DNA of 9,631 bases from DAOUGC01 sp034429695. Its GTDB lineage: Bacteria; Chloroflexota; Anaerolineae; Anaerolineales; Anaerolineaceae. Positions 1 to 6,905 of the stretch are shown in pieces. The translations under genes and the position numbers were made by a program. Numbering within the stretch: position 1 is the first letter of the stretch; every line of letters begins with the position of its first letter. The notes under the pieces are model-generated. The model ran no database searches. It was given only the letters and a program-made list of their open reading frames with translations, and was not told the DNA's origin. The stretch lies in NCBI GenBank assembly GCA_034429695.1, contig DAOUGC010000156.1, forward strand, positions 1-9,631, read 5' to 3'.

Positions 1-670
1 GCCCACGCCCGTGCAACACGGTGTCGATCACTGCGGCGGGGTCCTGCTGGGTGACAAATTCATTGCCGCTCAATGCCGGACCCACCTGCCCCTGTCCATT
101 CTCTCCGTGACAACCTGCACAGTTGTCTGCAAAAACCTGCTGTCCCTCCTCAGGCGATGGCTGCTCCTGTCCGGAGGATTCACCGGTTGGTTCCGGTGTG
201 CCCTGTTCATTGGTTGCCTGGGACGTGGTCTGGCGGGATGGGCCAACGGTTGGGGTGACAGGTTCAGCCTGCGACTGCCGCGTCACACTGAATTCCAGGC
301 TCACGCCTCTCCCGGCGTGGTCTTCCAGCGGGTCAAACATCACATATCGTCCGGGCTGCAAATCCACCAGCATGGTTTTGGTCTCGCCCACCGCCAGCGC
401 ATCCGCAAAGGCAAGCTGTGTTTGCGGGCCGTGGAAAGCAAACCCAAGCGGACGGGTTCCCACGTTGGTCACGCGCAACACAGTGATCCCCGGCGCGGGT
501 GCTGATTCGGACAGATCCAATCCCCAATCAAATATTTCGACCGCAATCACTGGCGAGGCCGGTTCCCCCGACGCCATGACGATCTCCCCCTTGAACAGCA
601 GGATCACCATGACCAGCGCCAGGGGGAACATGTACATCCACCGCTGCAGCGATGTTTTACTCATTGCCAT
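1..670 (-). CDS. Cupredoxin-like/monoheme cytochrome c protein, 3' end cut by the window edge
   Basis: The 223 visible residues show an N-terminal hydrophobic segment (about 12-26) that is a signal peptide or anchor. Next comes a small beta-rich domain (about 40-130) resembling a cupredoxin fold, with His80 in FHGP and His118 in EDHAG. The type-1 copper Cys is not seen; the expected Y-x-C is Tyr-Val-Met. A Thr/Pro/Gln/Glu-rich linker (131-174) leads to a class I cytochrome c domain with heme motif CAGCH (184-188). The frame runs off the window before the expected axial Met (MPAF in the paralogues). It is probably an exported electron carrier for the neighbouring oxidase. The first ATG lies inside the end of the diheme gene, giving a 14-base overlap; a second in-frame ATG at 664 would overlap by 8 bases. 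Translational coupling is likely with either. It matches the N-terminal half of the fusion at 7201-9513 in domain order and sequence. Confidence 0.85.
   Translation of the reverse strand, partial: MAMSKTSLQRWMYMFPLALVMVILLFKGEIVMASGEPASPVIAVEIFDWGLDLSESAPAPGITVLRVTNVGTRPLGFAFHGPQTQLAFADALAVGETKTMLVDLQPGRYVMFDPLEDHAGRGVSLEFSVTRQSQAEPVTPTVGPSRQTTSQATNEQGTPEPTGESSGQEQPSPEEGQQVFADNCAGCHGENGQGQVGPALSGNEFVTQQDPAAVIDTVLHGRG
36..68. repeat. 33-base exact repeat between two cytochrome c genes (second copy 832-864)
   Basis: Bases 36-68 are identical to 832-864 in the same orientation. They encode the GNEFVTQQDP core of the heme domains in the edge gene and in the second domain of the diheme gene. Flanking bases diverge at once on both sides. 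The repeat is coding and looks like a recent exchange or duplication within a domain family, not a mobile element. Confidence 0.85.
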
Positions 671-1487
671 CTGACCTTTGCTCCTGTACCTGTTGTGGGT
701 CCACCTCCGAAGCGGCGTTTCCCCACGAATTGCGGATGAACGAGATCACTGCCGCAATTTCCTCATCGGAAAGCTGGTCTTGAAATGCGGGCATTTCCCC
801 CCGCCCGGTTAAAACCGTATTGATCACCGGAGCGGGGTCCTGCTGGGTGACAAATTCATTGCCGGCAAGTGCAGGTCCCACCTGCCCGCTTCCATCCGCT
901 GCATGACAGGCAGCGCAACTACCGGCAAATATCCCCCCGCCCTGTTGCAGATTACCGGAGTCTTCCGGCTCAACAGTGGGAGTGTTTTCGCCTGTCGAAA
1001 ACAAATTGGTTATGGATATACGCAACCGGTTCAAAACTTCACCTGCCTCAACATCCCCACTCAAGGTGTACAGGTAGGCGGCAATATGCCCGGCTTCATC
1101 CTCACTCACCCCAAGATTGGGCATGACCGTACCGGGTTCAACGGCCTGGGGAAAGCGGATCCATTCCACCAGGTTGCCGGGGGTGTTGGGCAGGTTCCCG
1201 GCAATGTACTGCCGATCCGCCCAGTCGGTCAATGGCGGTCCCACGTTGCCATCCGCCTGACGGATACCGGGGATGGTGTGACATGCGCCGCAACCATAAG
1301 CCGCAATGAACTCCTTTCCCTGTTCAGGGTCTCCCCCGGGAACCACTTTCCGCTCCGCTTCCGGCGGTTGGCTGGAGCCTTCCTGCTGCTGACCTTCAGA
1401 ACCCTCTCCGCCCCCTTCAGCGCAGCCGGCCAGGAGCCACAGGCTGGTGATGACGATCAGCAGCCCAAGCATAAACCGGACAGGCAT
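657..1487 (-). CDS. Diheme cytochrome c lipoprotein
   Basis: Probable membrane-tethered diheme electron carrier feeding the caa3 oxidase. The 276-residue product starts with a lipoprotein signal: Arg4, a hydrophobic stretch, then LLAGC with lipid-acceptor Cys22. A Gly/Glu/Gln/Ser-rich tether follows. Heme domain 1 has CGACH at 66-70 and probable axial Met122 (TVMPNLG). Heme domain 2 has CAACH at 191-195 and probable axial Met232 (GEMPAF). Domain 2 is very similar to the cytochrome modules at 1-670 and 7201-9513; domain 1 is of a different type, nearer the CoxB heme domain (YGCxxCHTI). An upstream GTG at 1517 extends the frame, but the ATG at 1487 has GGGGAAG nine bases before it and gives a clean lipoprotein signal, so I chose it. 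It lies 87 bases after the MDR gene and overlaps the following gene. Confidence 0.92.
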   Translation of the reverse strand: MPVRFMLGLLIVITSLWLLAGCAEGGGEGSEGQQQEGSSQPPEAERKVVPGGDPEQGKEFIAAYGCGACHTIPGIRQADGNVGPPLTDWADRQYIAGNLPNTPGNLVEWIRFPQAVEPGTVMPNLGVSEDEAGHIAAYLYTLSGDVEAGEVLNRLRISITNLFSTGENTPTVEPEDSGNLQQGGGIFAGSCAACHAADGSGQVGPALAGNEFVTQQDPAPVINTVLTGRGEMPAFQDQLSDEEIAAVISFIRNSWGNAASEVDPQQVQEQRSDGNE

Positions 1488-1574
1488 GGTACCAGTCTTC
1501 CCCATTACCGGCAGCACCCAAACAACAGTAATGGATTTCTCATCAGCAATTCTGGCAAACCTTTCGTTATCATT

Positions 1575-2555
1575 CTATGTGCTTCCTTTCACCTCAAGCG
1601 CGATTTTCCCCAGGTAGTGCTGTTCGAGCATACGGTGTGCGTGAGCAGCCTGCGCCAGTGGGAAGGCGTGAGCGATGTGCACATGAAACGGGCTGCGCTC
1701 AATCCAGTGATTAAGCCGCTTGAGGATATCCGCATCCGGCTCTCCGTTGTAACCGTAGTCCTGGATATCCAGATTATCAGCCACCTGGATTTGCACACCG
1801 ATATGATAAGCTACCCGCCCCCCACTGCGGATCGCTCCCAGTGCCTGCTCTGCGGCAGGTCCACCTGCTGTAAAAAGTGCGGCATCCAGCCCTTCAGGGG
1901 AGAAAACCCGCGCTGTCTCCATTACATCTTCTTTGTGCCCATCCACCACTGCTTCCACACCCAACTGTCGGGTTAGCGCGACACCGTCTCTGCCTGAAGC
2001 GACCCCCAGGACCCGGGCGCCCATACGCTGAGCCAGTTGCACCGCCAGATGACCAATGCCACCGTTGGCGCCAAAGATTAACACCGACTCGCCTGGTTGA
2101 ATGTGTAACGTATCTTCCAATCCACGAAGGGCTGTGAGTCCAACTCCTGACATAACACCCGCCTGTTGGATTGTCAGCCCGCTGGGAATGTGTGAAACCA
2201 GGTTGACATCGACCACAGCGTACTCTGCATACAGTCCGCCTTTGGGGTTCAAAAATGCCGATGTGTACACGGGATCACCCACGTGAAAATCTTCCACGCC
2301 ATCACCGAGCGCGGCAATTACCCCTGAACCTTCTGATCCCAATACATAAGGGAATTCTGGTTTTTGTCCAAGCATCTCAGCGTAGCCGCCCTCACGCTCA
2401 AACGGGTCCCATTCACCCACCCCGGCCCACTCCACACTGATCAACACCTCTCCTGCACCCAGTTCAGGGACCGGGATGGTCCGATAAATGAGGTTTTCTG
2501 GTCCTCCAAATTTTTCCAATACAACTGCATTCATGGTTTCTGGCAATTTATCCAT
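1575..2555 (-). CDS. Zinc-independent MDR family oxidoreductase (quinone oxidoreductase-like)
   Basis: A 326-residue cytoplasmic medium-chain dehydrogenase/reductase, likely NAD(P)H-dependent. The N-terminal GroES-like catalytic domain (about 8-125) includes GSEGSGVI (73-80). The Rossmann domain carries FGANGGIG (161-168). The C-terminal HYLGKIALEV (313-322) is typical of the quinone oxidoreductase/zeta-crystallin branch. The Cys that binds catalytic zinc in alcohol dehydrogenases is absent: that region reads GVGEWDPFEREG. The structural-zinc Cys cluster is also missing. Length is normal for the family. The longest frame begins at TTG 2558; I prefer ATG 2555, nine bases after GGGGAG. Substrate cannot be told. 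It sits on the same strand between the oxidase genes and two cytochrome c genes, although nothing in it suggests a role in cytochrome electron transfer. It may reduce a quinone or enone, or simply be a passenger. Confidence 0.88.
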   Translation of the reverse strand: MDKLPETMNAVVLEKFGGPENLIYRTIPVPELGAGEVLISVEWAGVGEWDPFEREGGYAEMLGQKPEFPYVLGSEGSGVIAALGDGVEDFHVGDPVYTSAFLNPKGGLYAEYAVVDVNLVSHIPSGLTIQQAGVMSGVGLTALRGLEDTLHIQPGESVLIFGANGGIGHLAVQLAQRMGARVLGVASGRDGVALTRQLGVEAVVDGHKEDVMETARVFSPEGLDAALFTAGGPAAEQALGAIRSGGRVAYHIGVQIQVADNLDIQDYGYNGEPDADILKRLNHWIERSPFHVHIAHAFPLAQAAHAHRMLEQHYLGKIALEVKGST

Positions 2556-2598
2556 CAAAGCAAACTCCCCGTGGTTCCTGAAATCCTGCCTGAAGTAC

Positions 2599-2627
2599 CC
2601 TATAAATTCCAGGCAACTACCAGTTCA
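2599..2627 (-). promoter_or_regulatory. Weak candidate promoter for the MDR and cytochrome c genes
   Basis: On the minus strand, TGAACT (2622-2627) and TATAGG (2599-2604) are separated by 17 bases. The -10 is a fair match and the -35 is poor. Its appeal is mainly positional: it lies between the likely terminator and the start of the MDR gene. Confidence 0.2.
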
Positions 2628-2648
2628 CCCCACTTTGGCATGGCTGGC

Positions 2649-2670
2649 AAAAAAACCGAATCCCGGTCTT
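2649..2670 (-). terminator. Probable weak intrinsic terminator after the oxidase genes
   Basis: On the minus strand AAGACCG, loop GGATT, then CGGTTTT forms a stem of up to 7 bp with one G-U pair, ending in a run of seven T. It starts 28 bases after the stop of the small membrane protein gene. The stem is short and only moderately GC-rich, so it may attenuate transcription into the MDR gene and not stop it fully. Confidence 0.45.
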
Positions 2671-2697
2671 TATCTGTATTCACACCTCCCACCCACT

Positions 2698-3105
2698 TTA
2701 TTGGACACATGACTCCAGAAACAACGGCGGAATTCCCATCAACAGGATCAGCAGGGCAAAGACGAGATTGAGAAGCATGCCGGAACCGGACATGAACAAC
2801 GCCGGTGATGCCACCAGGCTTTTCCGATCAAACAAACGTTCGCCCCCCGCCTGGCGAAAGTTGCGGTAGGCAAAATACCCACCCAGACTCACTGCAATCA
2901 ATGCCGCCACAGTCAGCCCCACCACAATCACCCCCACCAGTTCCATACCAAACAATTGCGTCATAAGTATCCCTCCCCTGCAGGATACCTCAACCAGCAG
3001 GTACACAACGATAAAATGTACACTCCAGATGACAGGGCCTGAAACGAGTCCGAGCCATAATGCCCGTGCCGAAGGAACCTTGTGTGCCGTGGGTGACATA
3101 CTCAT
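2698..3105 (-). CDS. Small multi-spanning membrane protein of the oxidase cluster, family unknown
   Basis: A 135-residue hydrophobic protein with about three membrane spans (16-38, 53-80, 100-124) and a basic/Gly loop (81-98). I do not recognise a named family. Visible marks are SGPVIWSVHF in span 1, a Cys at 42 just after span 1, and a Cys at 133 near the C-terminus after IPPLFLES; the two Cys could pair. It follows coxA by 12 bases, or 3 if the upstream TTG at 3114 is used. The coxA stop TAG is part of TAGGAG, which would serve as ribosome binding site for ATG 3105 nine bases on. TTG 3114 directly abuts that site and so is unlikely. Tight coupling to coxA suggests an accessory subunit or assembly factor of the oxidase; this is inferred from position only. 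Confidence 0.8.
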   Translation of the reverse strand: MSMSPTAHKVPSARALWLGLVSGPVIWSVHFIVVYLLVEVSCRGGILMTQLFGMELVGVIVVGLTVAALIAVSLGGYFAYRNFRQAGGERLFDRKSLVASPALFMSGSGMLLNLVFALLILLMGIPPLFLESCVQ

Positions 3106-3117
3106 TTCTGTCAACTC

Positions 3118-5733
3118 CTACACCACACCCGGGCCAAAATAAAGCGTGACAAACACGATCAACCACACCACAGCCACAGCCAGCCAGTACAGGGTGATAT
3201 TGATCACCGCCACATGATCATTGGCGTCGTACTTGCCCACCCAGGTCCAGATCTGCACCAGGATGTTCATCACCAAACCAATCGCCAGCAGGCCAATTGC
3301 AAACCAGGCCAGAATGAAAAACAGCGAACCAAAGGCATGTTCCTGCCAGTCAAATGGAACCTGCGAGAGATTGCGCACCTGCAGCCAGAATGCAGCCGCA
3401 CCAAACACCAGTGCCAGCGGCAAACCAGCCTTCAACCGGGTGCGCCTGTTTTTGGCGATCTGTCCGCGTGTCCATGCCATGATGCCCGCCCCAACGGCAG
3501 CCAGCCCCACTGCCGCCATGGGCAGTAGCGGGTCGGGCATGCTCACCCCTTGCGGGGGCCATACCGGGTTTTCCAGACGGATATACAGGTAGCTGAACAA
3601 CAGACTGGCCAGGGCAATCGCGACAATCACCACAGCCATCACCATTGCGCCCCGATCCACGGCGTGACTGCCGTAGGGCCTGACCGGTATGTTGTATTTC
3701 TGTTCAAAGGCATGTTCCTCCGCTCTGCTCAGCTTTGGATCATCCGGCCAGTGCCAGCCCACCAGCGCAAACAGGACAATGCCGATGCCCACCAGGGCGG
3801 CTGTGTGCAGGTTGAATACCTCGGCTGCAAAAATGGTGACCATGCCGACCGAGGCAATGAAGGGCCAAAGCGACGGAGTGGCAACCCGGAAAATTTCCCT
3901 GGGTTGGGCATCCACCGGGCTGGTTACCACCACAGCCCGCCAGTCAAGCGGCCATTTCACCAGTGCATTGGTTAATCGCTCGGAGTATTCAAGAGAGTCT
4001 CCGGATTCTTCCACCTCCACATCCGGCAAATTACCTTCCTTTCCCTGCACAACATCATCATGTTGTTCCCATAAGGGGTGGCGGCTGCGCACCACCGGTA
4101 TCCGGGTGAACGCGTGGTTGGTTGGCGGCGATGCCACCGCCCACTCCAGCGAATCTGCGTTCCACGGGTTTCTGCCGGATGGTTCGCCTTTTTTAATGCT
4201 GTGGAACAGGTTGTACAGGAAAACCGCAACGGACAGCGCGATCAGAAACGCCCCAATGGTGGAGATCAGATTGTAGACATCCCATCCAAAACCCACCTGA
4301 TAGGTGTAAACCCTGCGCGGCATACCCAGCAGCCCCACAATGTGCATGGGGAAAAAGGTGATGTTAAACCCGATGAACATCAGCCAGAAGTGCCAGCGCC
4401 CGATCCTTTCATTGAGCAGCCTGCCGGTGAACTTGGGCAACCAGTAATACAGTGCGGCGAATATCGGAAAGGTCACCCCGCCGATCAGGACATAATGGAA
4501 GTGCGCCACCACAAAAAATGAATCGTGCACCTGCCAGTCGAAGGGCACCACCCCCACCATCACACCGGTGATCCCACCGAGTGTGAACAGGATCAAGAAG
4601 CCTACGATAAACAGGAAGGGGGTTTTCCACACAGGGCGGCCCGAATAAATGGTGGTGATCCAGGAGAGCACCTGCACCCCCGATGGCACGGCGATCACAA
4701 TACTGGCAGCCGAGAACAGCGTCAGCGCCACCTGCGGCAGGCCAACGGTGAACATGTGATGCACCCACAAGCCAAAACTGATGAATCCGGTTGCCACAAT
4801 GGCCATGGCGATATATGTGTACCCTGCAATCGGGCGGCGCGAGAAGACCGGAACAATCATTGATACCATTCCGGCAGCCGGGACAAACTGCAGGTAAACC
4901 TCCGGATGCCCAAAGATCCAGAACAAATGCTGCCACAGAATCGGGCTTCCCCCCAGATCCGGGTTAAAGAACTGGGTGCCGATCTTGCGATCCAGTTCCA
5001 GCAGCGCGCTGCCCACGATCAGCGGGGTGAAGGCAAAGATCAACGAAAAAGCCATCACCAGCATGGCCCAAACGTAAATGGGCATGCGCCCGATGCTCAT
5101 GCCAGGCGCACGCATGTATAGAATGGCGATGACGATCTCCACCCCGGCTGATATGGCTCCGATCTCTGCCACACTCAAAGCCAGCAACCAGAAATCCATG
5201 CCGATCCCGGGTGAGAATTTGGGTCCGCTCAAGGGTGCATACACAAACCAACCGGTATCTGGCACCGCATTGAAAAAGAAGCTCAGGTAAAACAGGATGC
5301 CGCCAAACAGAAACGTCCAAAAACTAAACGAACCCAAACGCGGAAAAGGCATTTCGCGATTACCCAGAAATAACGGCAGCGACAGGATCGCAAAACCCTC
5401 CAGGAACGGCACGGCAAACAGGAACATCATCGTGGAACCGTGCATGGTGAATAGCTGGTTGTATTCGGTTGGGCTGAGGAAGGAACTCTCTGCACTGGCA
5501 AGCTGAATGCGCATCAATAAAGCGTTTATTCCCCCCAGTATAAAGAAAGCAAAGGCTGTACCCATCACCCGGAAGCCCAGCGCGTCATTTTGGATGGCGC
5601 TCAACCAGCCAAAAAATCCCTTTGGATCCGCCCAGGTGCGATCCAAACGCTGTTCAGCCTCTTCATACGAAATCGATTCGTTGAAATCGTATTCCTTTTG
5701 ATTGGTGTTCCCCACTGTTTGTTCGTCTGTCAT
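3118..5733 (-). CDS. coxA: caa3-type cytochrome c oxidase, fused subunits I and III
   Basis: Catalytic subunit of a heme-copper oxidase: reduces oxygen to water using electrons from CoxB. The 871 residues comprise a subunit I core (about 50-515), a hydrophilic linker (about 515-618) and a C-terminal part with about seven spans, of which the last five (from about 695) resemble subunit III. Ligands seen: His98 (MHGS) and His413 for the low-spin heme, His411 (HFHY) for the oxygen-reducing heme, and His276 (GHPEVY), His325 and His326 for CuB. Tyr280 is the expected crosslinked Tyr, and Glu278 places it nearest the A1 type. Proton-channel positions are unusual: Gln354 replaces the K-channel Lys (VPSGVQVLSW), Glu127 replaces the D-channel Asp (NREMPFPR), and the two D-channel Asn positions read Ile116 and Gly134. 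The subunit III part lacks the usual Glu and His marks. The start lies nine bases after the coxB stop. Function as an oxidase is near certain; pumping is open. Confidence 0.96.
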   Translation of the reverse strand: MTDEQTVGNTNQKEYDFNESISYEEAEQRLDRTWADPKGFFGWLSAIQNDALGFRVMGTAFAFFILGGINALLMRIQLASAESSFLSPTEYNQLFTMHGSTMMFLFAVPFLEGFAILSLPLFLGNREMPFPRLGSFSFWTFLFGGILFYLSFFFNAVPDTGWFVYAPLSGPKFSPGIGMDFWLLALSVAEIGAISAGVEIVIAILYMRAPGMSIGRMPIYVWAMLVMAFSLIFAFTPLIVGSALLELDRKIGTQFFNPDLGGSPILWQHLFWIFGHPEVYLQFVPAAGMVSMIVPVFSRRPIAGYTYIAMAIVATGFISFGLWVHHMFTVGLPQVALTLFSAASIVIAVPSGVQVLSWITTIYSGRPVWKTPFLFIVGFLILFTLGGITGVMVGVVPFDWQVHDSFFVVAHFHYVLIGGVTFPIFAALYYWLPKFTGRLLNERIGRWHFWLMFIGFNITFFPMHIVGLLGMPRRVYTYQVGFGWDVYNLISTIGAFLIALSVAVFLYNLFHSIKKGEPSGRNPWNADSLEWAVASPPTNHAFTRIPVVRSRHPLWEQHDDVVQGKEGNLPDVEVEESGDSLEYSERLTNALVKWPLDWRAVVVTSPVDAQPREIFRVATPSLWPFIASVGMVTIFAAEVFNLHTAALVGIGIVLFALVGWHWPDDPKLSRAEEHAFEQKYNIPVRPYGSHAVDRGAMVMAVVIVAIALASLLFSYLYIRLENPVWPPQGVSMPDPLLPMAAVGLAAVGAGIMAWTRGQIAKNRRTRLKAGLPLALVFGAAAFWLQVRNLSQVPFDWQEHAFGSLFFILAWFAIGLLAIGLVMNILVQIWTWVGKYDANDHVAVINITLYWLAVAVVWLIVFVTLYFGPGVV

Positions 5734-5742
5734 ACCCGCCCC

Positions 5743-6777
5743 CTACTCAAGCGTCATAAGAAAGTCAATCAGCGCGCGAAAATCATCGGAAGGAATCTCG
5801 ATGTTTGGCATCTTGTTGCCCGGTTTGATTCCCTGTGGGTCTGCCACCCACCCGCCCATGTTGCCCTGATTATTTTCCAAAGTGCCGGCTGCGATGGTCA
5901 TGCGGCTGGCCACGTGGGTCAGGTCGGGCCCGGTGGTTCCGGCAGCCTCGGTTCCGGCGATGGTGTGACAACCAGAGCAACCATACTGCATAAAAAACTG
6001 CAACCCCTGCTGATAGTAAGGATTATCTGAAACGCGGGCCGCCTGCTGCTGGTTTTGCACCCATGCGTCAAATTCTGCCTGTGTTTCAGCCACCACCACA
6101 AATTGCATTTTTGCATGTTGCGCACCGCAAAACTCAGCACATTCACCCCAGTAAGTACCTGCCTCGTCCGCGCTGATCCAGAAGGTGTTGACCTTGCCGG
6201 GGATGACATCGCGTTTGCCGTGCAATTGCGGAACCCAAAAACTGTGGATCACATCGGGCGAGCGCAGATCAAGCAGCACGGGCACGTTCACCGGGATGTG
6301 GATCTCGTTGGCAGTCACCACGCCCAGTTCGGGATATTCAATCTGCCACCACCACTGTTGAGCCGTTACGCGAATCCCAAGTTGCGACGGCTCATCCAGA
6401 GATGAGACCTTGCCGAGGACATTCACGGTAAACCCAAACACCACCAGAAGGATGATCGTGGTGACACCCACGCCGGTTAGCATGATCCACAGGCGTTCTT
6501 TGCGGGTGTTAATCCGTTCTCCGGGCGGCCTGCGGCGGATTAACCCCACGGTCAGATAGATCATCACCACCAGGAAAACGAGACCGCCGAGGATGAACAG
6601 CAGCCAGCTCAACCAGGAAATTTCCTGCGCAGCCGGTCCTCCCGGGTTCAAAACCGAGGGTGAACGGCTGCTACAACCGCTGATCAATAACAGCCCCGAC
6701 AGGCAAATGCCGATGGTGTGCAGCTTTATCTTGCATGACTTATTTAAGGAAGAAAGGGAAAAAGACCGCACATCCAT
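5743..6777 (-). CDS. coxB: caa3-type oxidase subunit II with CuA and heme c domains (lipoprotein)
   Basis: Receives electrons from cytochromes and passes them to CoxA. The 344-residue protein has a lipoprotein signal ending LLISGC (Cys35), two membrane spans (about 55-80 and 96-121), and a CuA domain with the QQWWWQIEY aromatic patch (140-148). All CuA ligands are present: His178, Cys213, Glu215, Cys217, His221 and Met224 (CAEFCGAQHAKM). A fused C-terminal cytochrome c domain has CSGCH (267-271) and probable axial Met323 (GNKMPN), which defines the caa3 type. The n-region before the signal is long (about 20 residues), but no better in-frame start with a binding site is visible. ATG 6777 has no Shine-Dalgarno sequence; a TATACT box ends six bases before it, suggesting a leaderless transcript. 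It is the first gene of the leftward series. Confidence 0.96.
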   Translation of the reverse strand: MDVRSFSLSSLNKSCKIKLHTIGICLSGLLLISGCSSRSPSVLNPGGPAAQEISWLSWLLFILGGLVFLVVMIYLTVGLIRRRPPGERINTRKERLWIMLTGVGVTTIILLVVFGFTVNVLGKVSSLDEPSQLGIRVTAQQWWWQIEYPELGVVTANEIHIPVNVPVLLDLRSPDVIHSFWVPQLHGKRDVIPGKVNTFWISADEAGTYWGECAEFCGAQHAKMQFVVVAETQAEFDAWVQNQQQAARVSDNPYYQQGLQFFMQYGCSGCHTIAGTEAAGTTGPDLTHVASRMTIAAGTLENNQGNMGGWVADPQGIKPGNKMPNIEIPSDDFRALIDFLMTLE

Positions 6778-6783
6778 GGATTA

Positions 6784-6812
6784 AGTATAGGCAGGCGGGT
6801 TTGCCTCATTAA
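6784..6812 (-). promoter_or_regulatory. Candidate coxB promoter, leaderless geometry
   Basis: On the minus strand a -10 box TATACT (6784-6789) lies 17 bases from a weak -35 TTAATG (6807-6812). The -10 ends six bases before the coxB ATG, so transcription would begin at or next to the start codon. No ribosome binding site is present, in agreement with this. The weak -35 would fit dependence on an activator binding the repeat array just upstream. Confidence 0.45.
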
Positions 6813-6819
6813 GCGAGAA

Positions 6820-6868
6820 GATTCCCCGATGTCAGGCGGGAGATTCCCTATCACCTGCGGGAGTTCCC
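6820..6868. promoter_or_regulatory. Three-unit direct repeat, probable regulator binding array
   Basis: GATTCCCC (6820-6827), GATTCCCT (6842-6849) and GTTCCCCT (6863-6870) recur at 22- and 21-base spacing, about two helical turns. Each is linked to the next by a GCGGGA element, producing the palindromes GGGAGATTCCC (6838-6848) and GGGAGTTCCC (6859-6868). The array starts eight bases upstream of the possible coxB -35 box, on one helix face, as expected for an activator site. No regulator gene is in the window and the protein cannot be named. Confidence 0.5.
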
Positions 6869-6905
6869 CTGTATATACCCGCTTCTCTTAATAAACTATG
6901 CTTAA

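Larger units (their letters stand above)
6781..6905. repeat. Interrupted inverted repeat spanning the divergent control region
   Basis: The outer arms TTAAGTATAG (6781-6790) and CTATGCTTAA (6896-6905) are inverted copies with one mismatch. Inner arms TTAAGCGAGAAG (6809-6820) and CTTCTCTTAA (6882-6891) are inverted copies differing by two bases. The outer dyad centres on 6843, which is also the centre of the short palindrome GGGAGATTCCC (6838-6848). The left outer arm contains the coxB -10 box. The symmetry suggests a shared control site for the divergent genes. Confidence 0.6.

Noticed and set aside
11..674. Plus-strand frames of 164 and 183 codons at the left edge
   Set aside because: They are shadows of the truncated minus-strand cupredoxin-cytochrome gene, whose heme motif and linker are clear.
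1488..1517. GTG 1517 and ATG 1505 as starts of the diheme cytochrome
   Set aside because: Neither has a well-placed binding site and both add residues before a complete lipoprotein signal that begins at ATG 1487.
903..1976. Long plus-strand frame of 357 codons
   Set aside because: It runs antisense across the diheme cytochrome and MDR genes, both of which have clear motifs, and its translation shows no domain or signal.
3106..3114. TTG start at 3114 for the small membrane protein
   Set aside because: The AGGAG site directly abuts this codon with no spacer, while ATG 3105 lies nine bases beyond it.
3118..5733. Gln in place of the K-channel Lys as a sequencing error
   Set aside because: The frame is intact, the surrounding helix is also shifted (Ser for Thr), and other channel positions differ as well, so a clade-specific change is more likely.
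3118..5733. Assignment as a B-type (ba3) or C-type (cbb3) oxidase
   Set aside because: GHPEVY with Glu278 and Tyr280, and a CuA subunit II with the complete ligand set, point to the A family.
6820..6870. Short spaced repeats resembling a tiny CRISPR array
   Set aside because: The units are only about 7-8 bases with partly conserved gaps at helical spacing, which fits protein binding sites; no cas genes are present.
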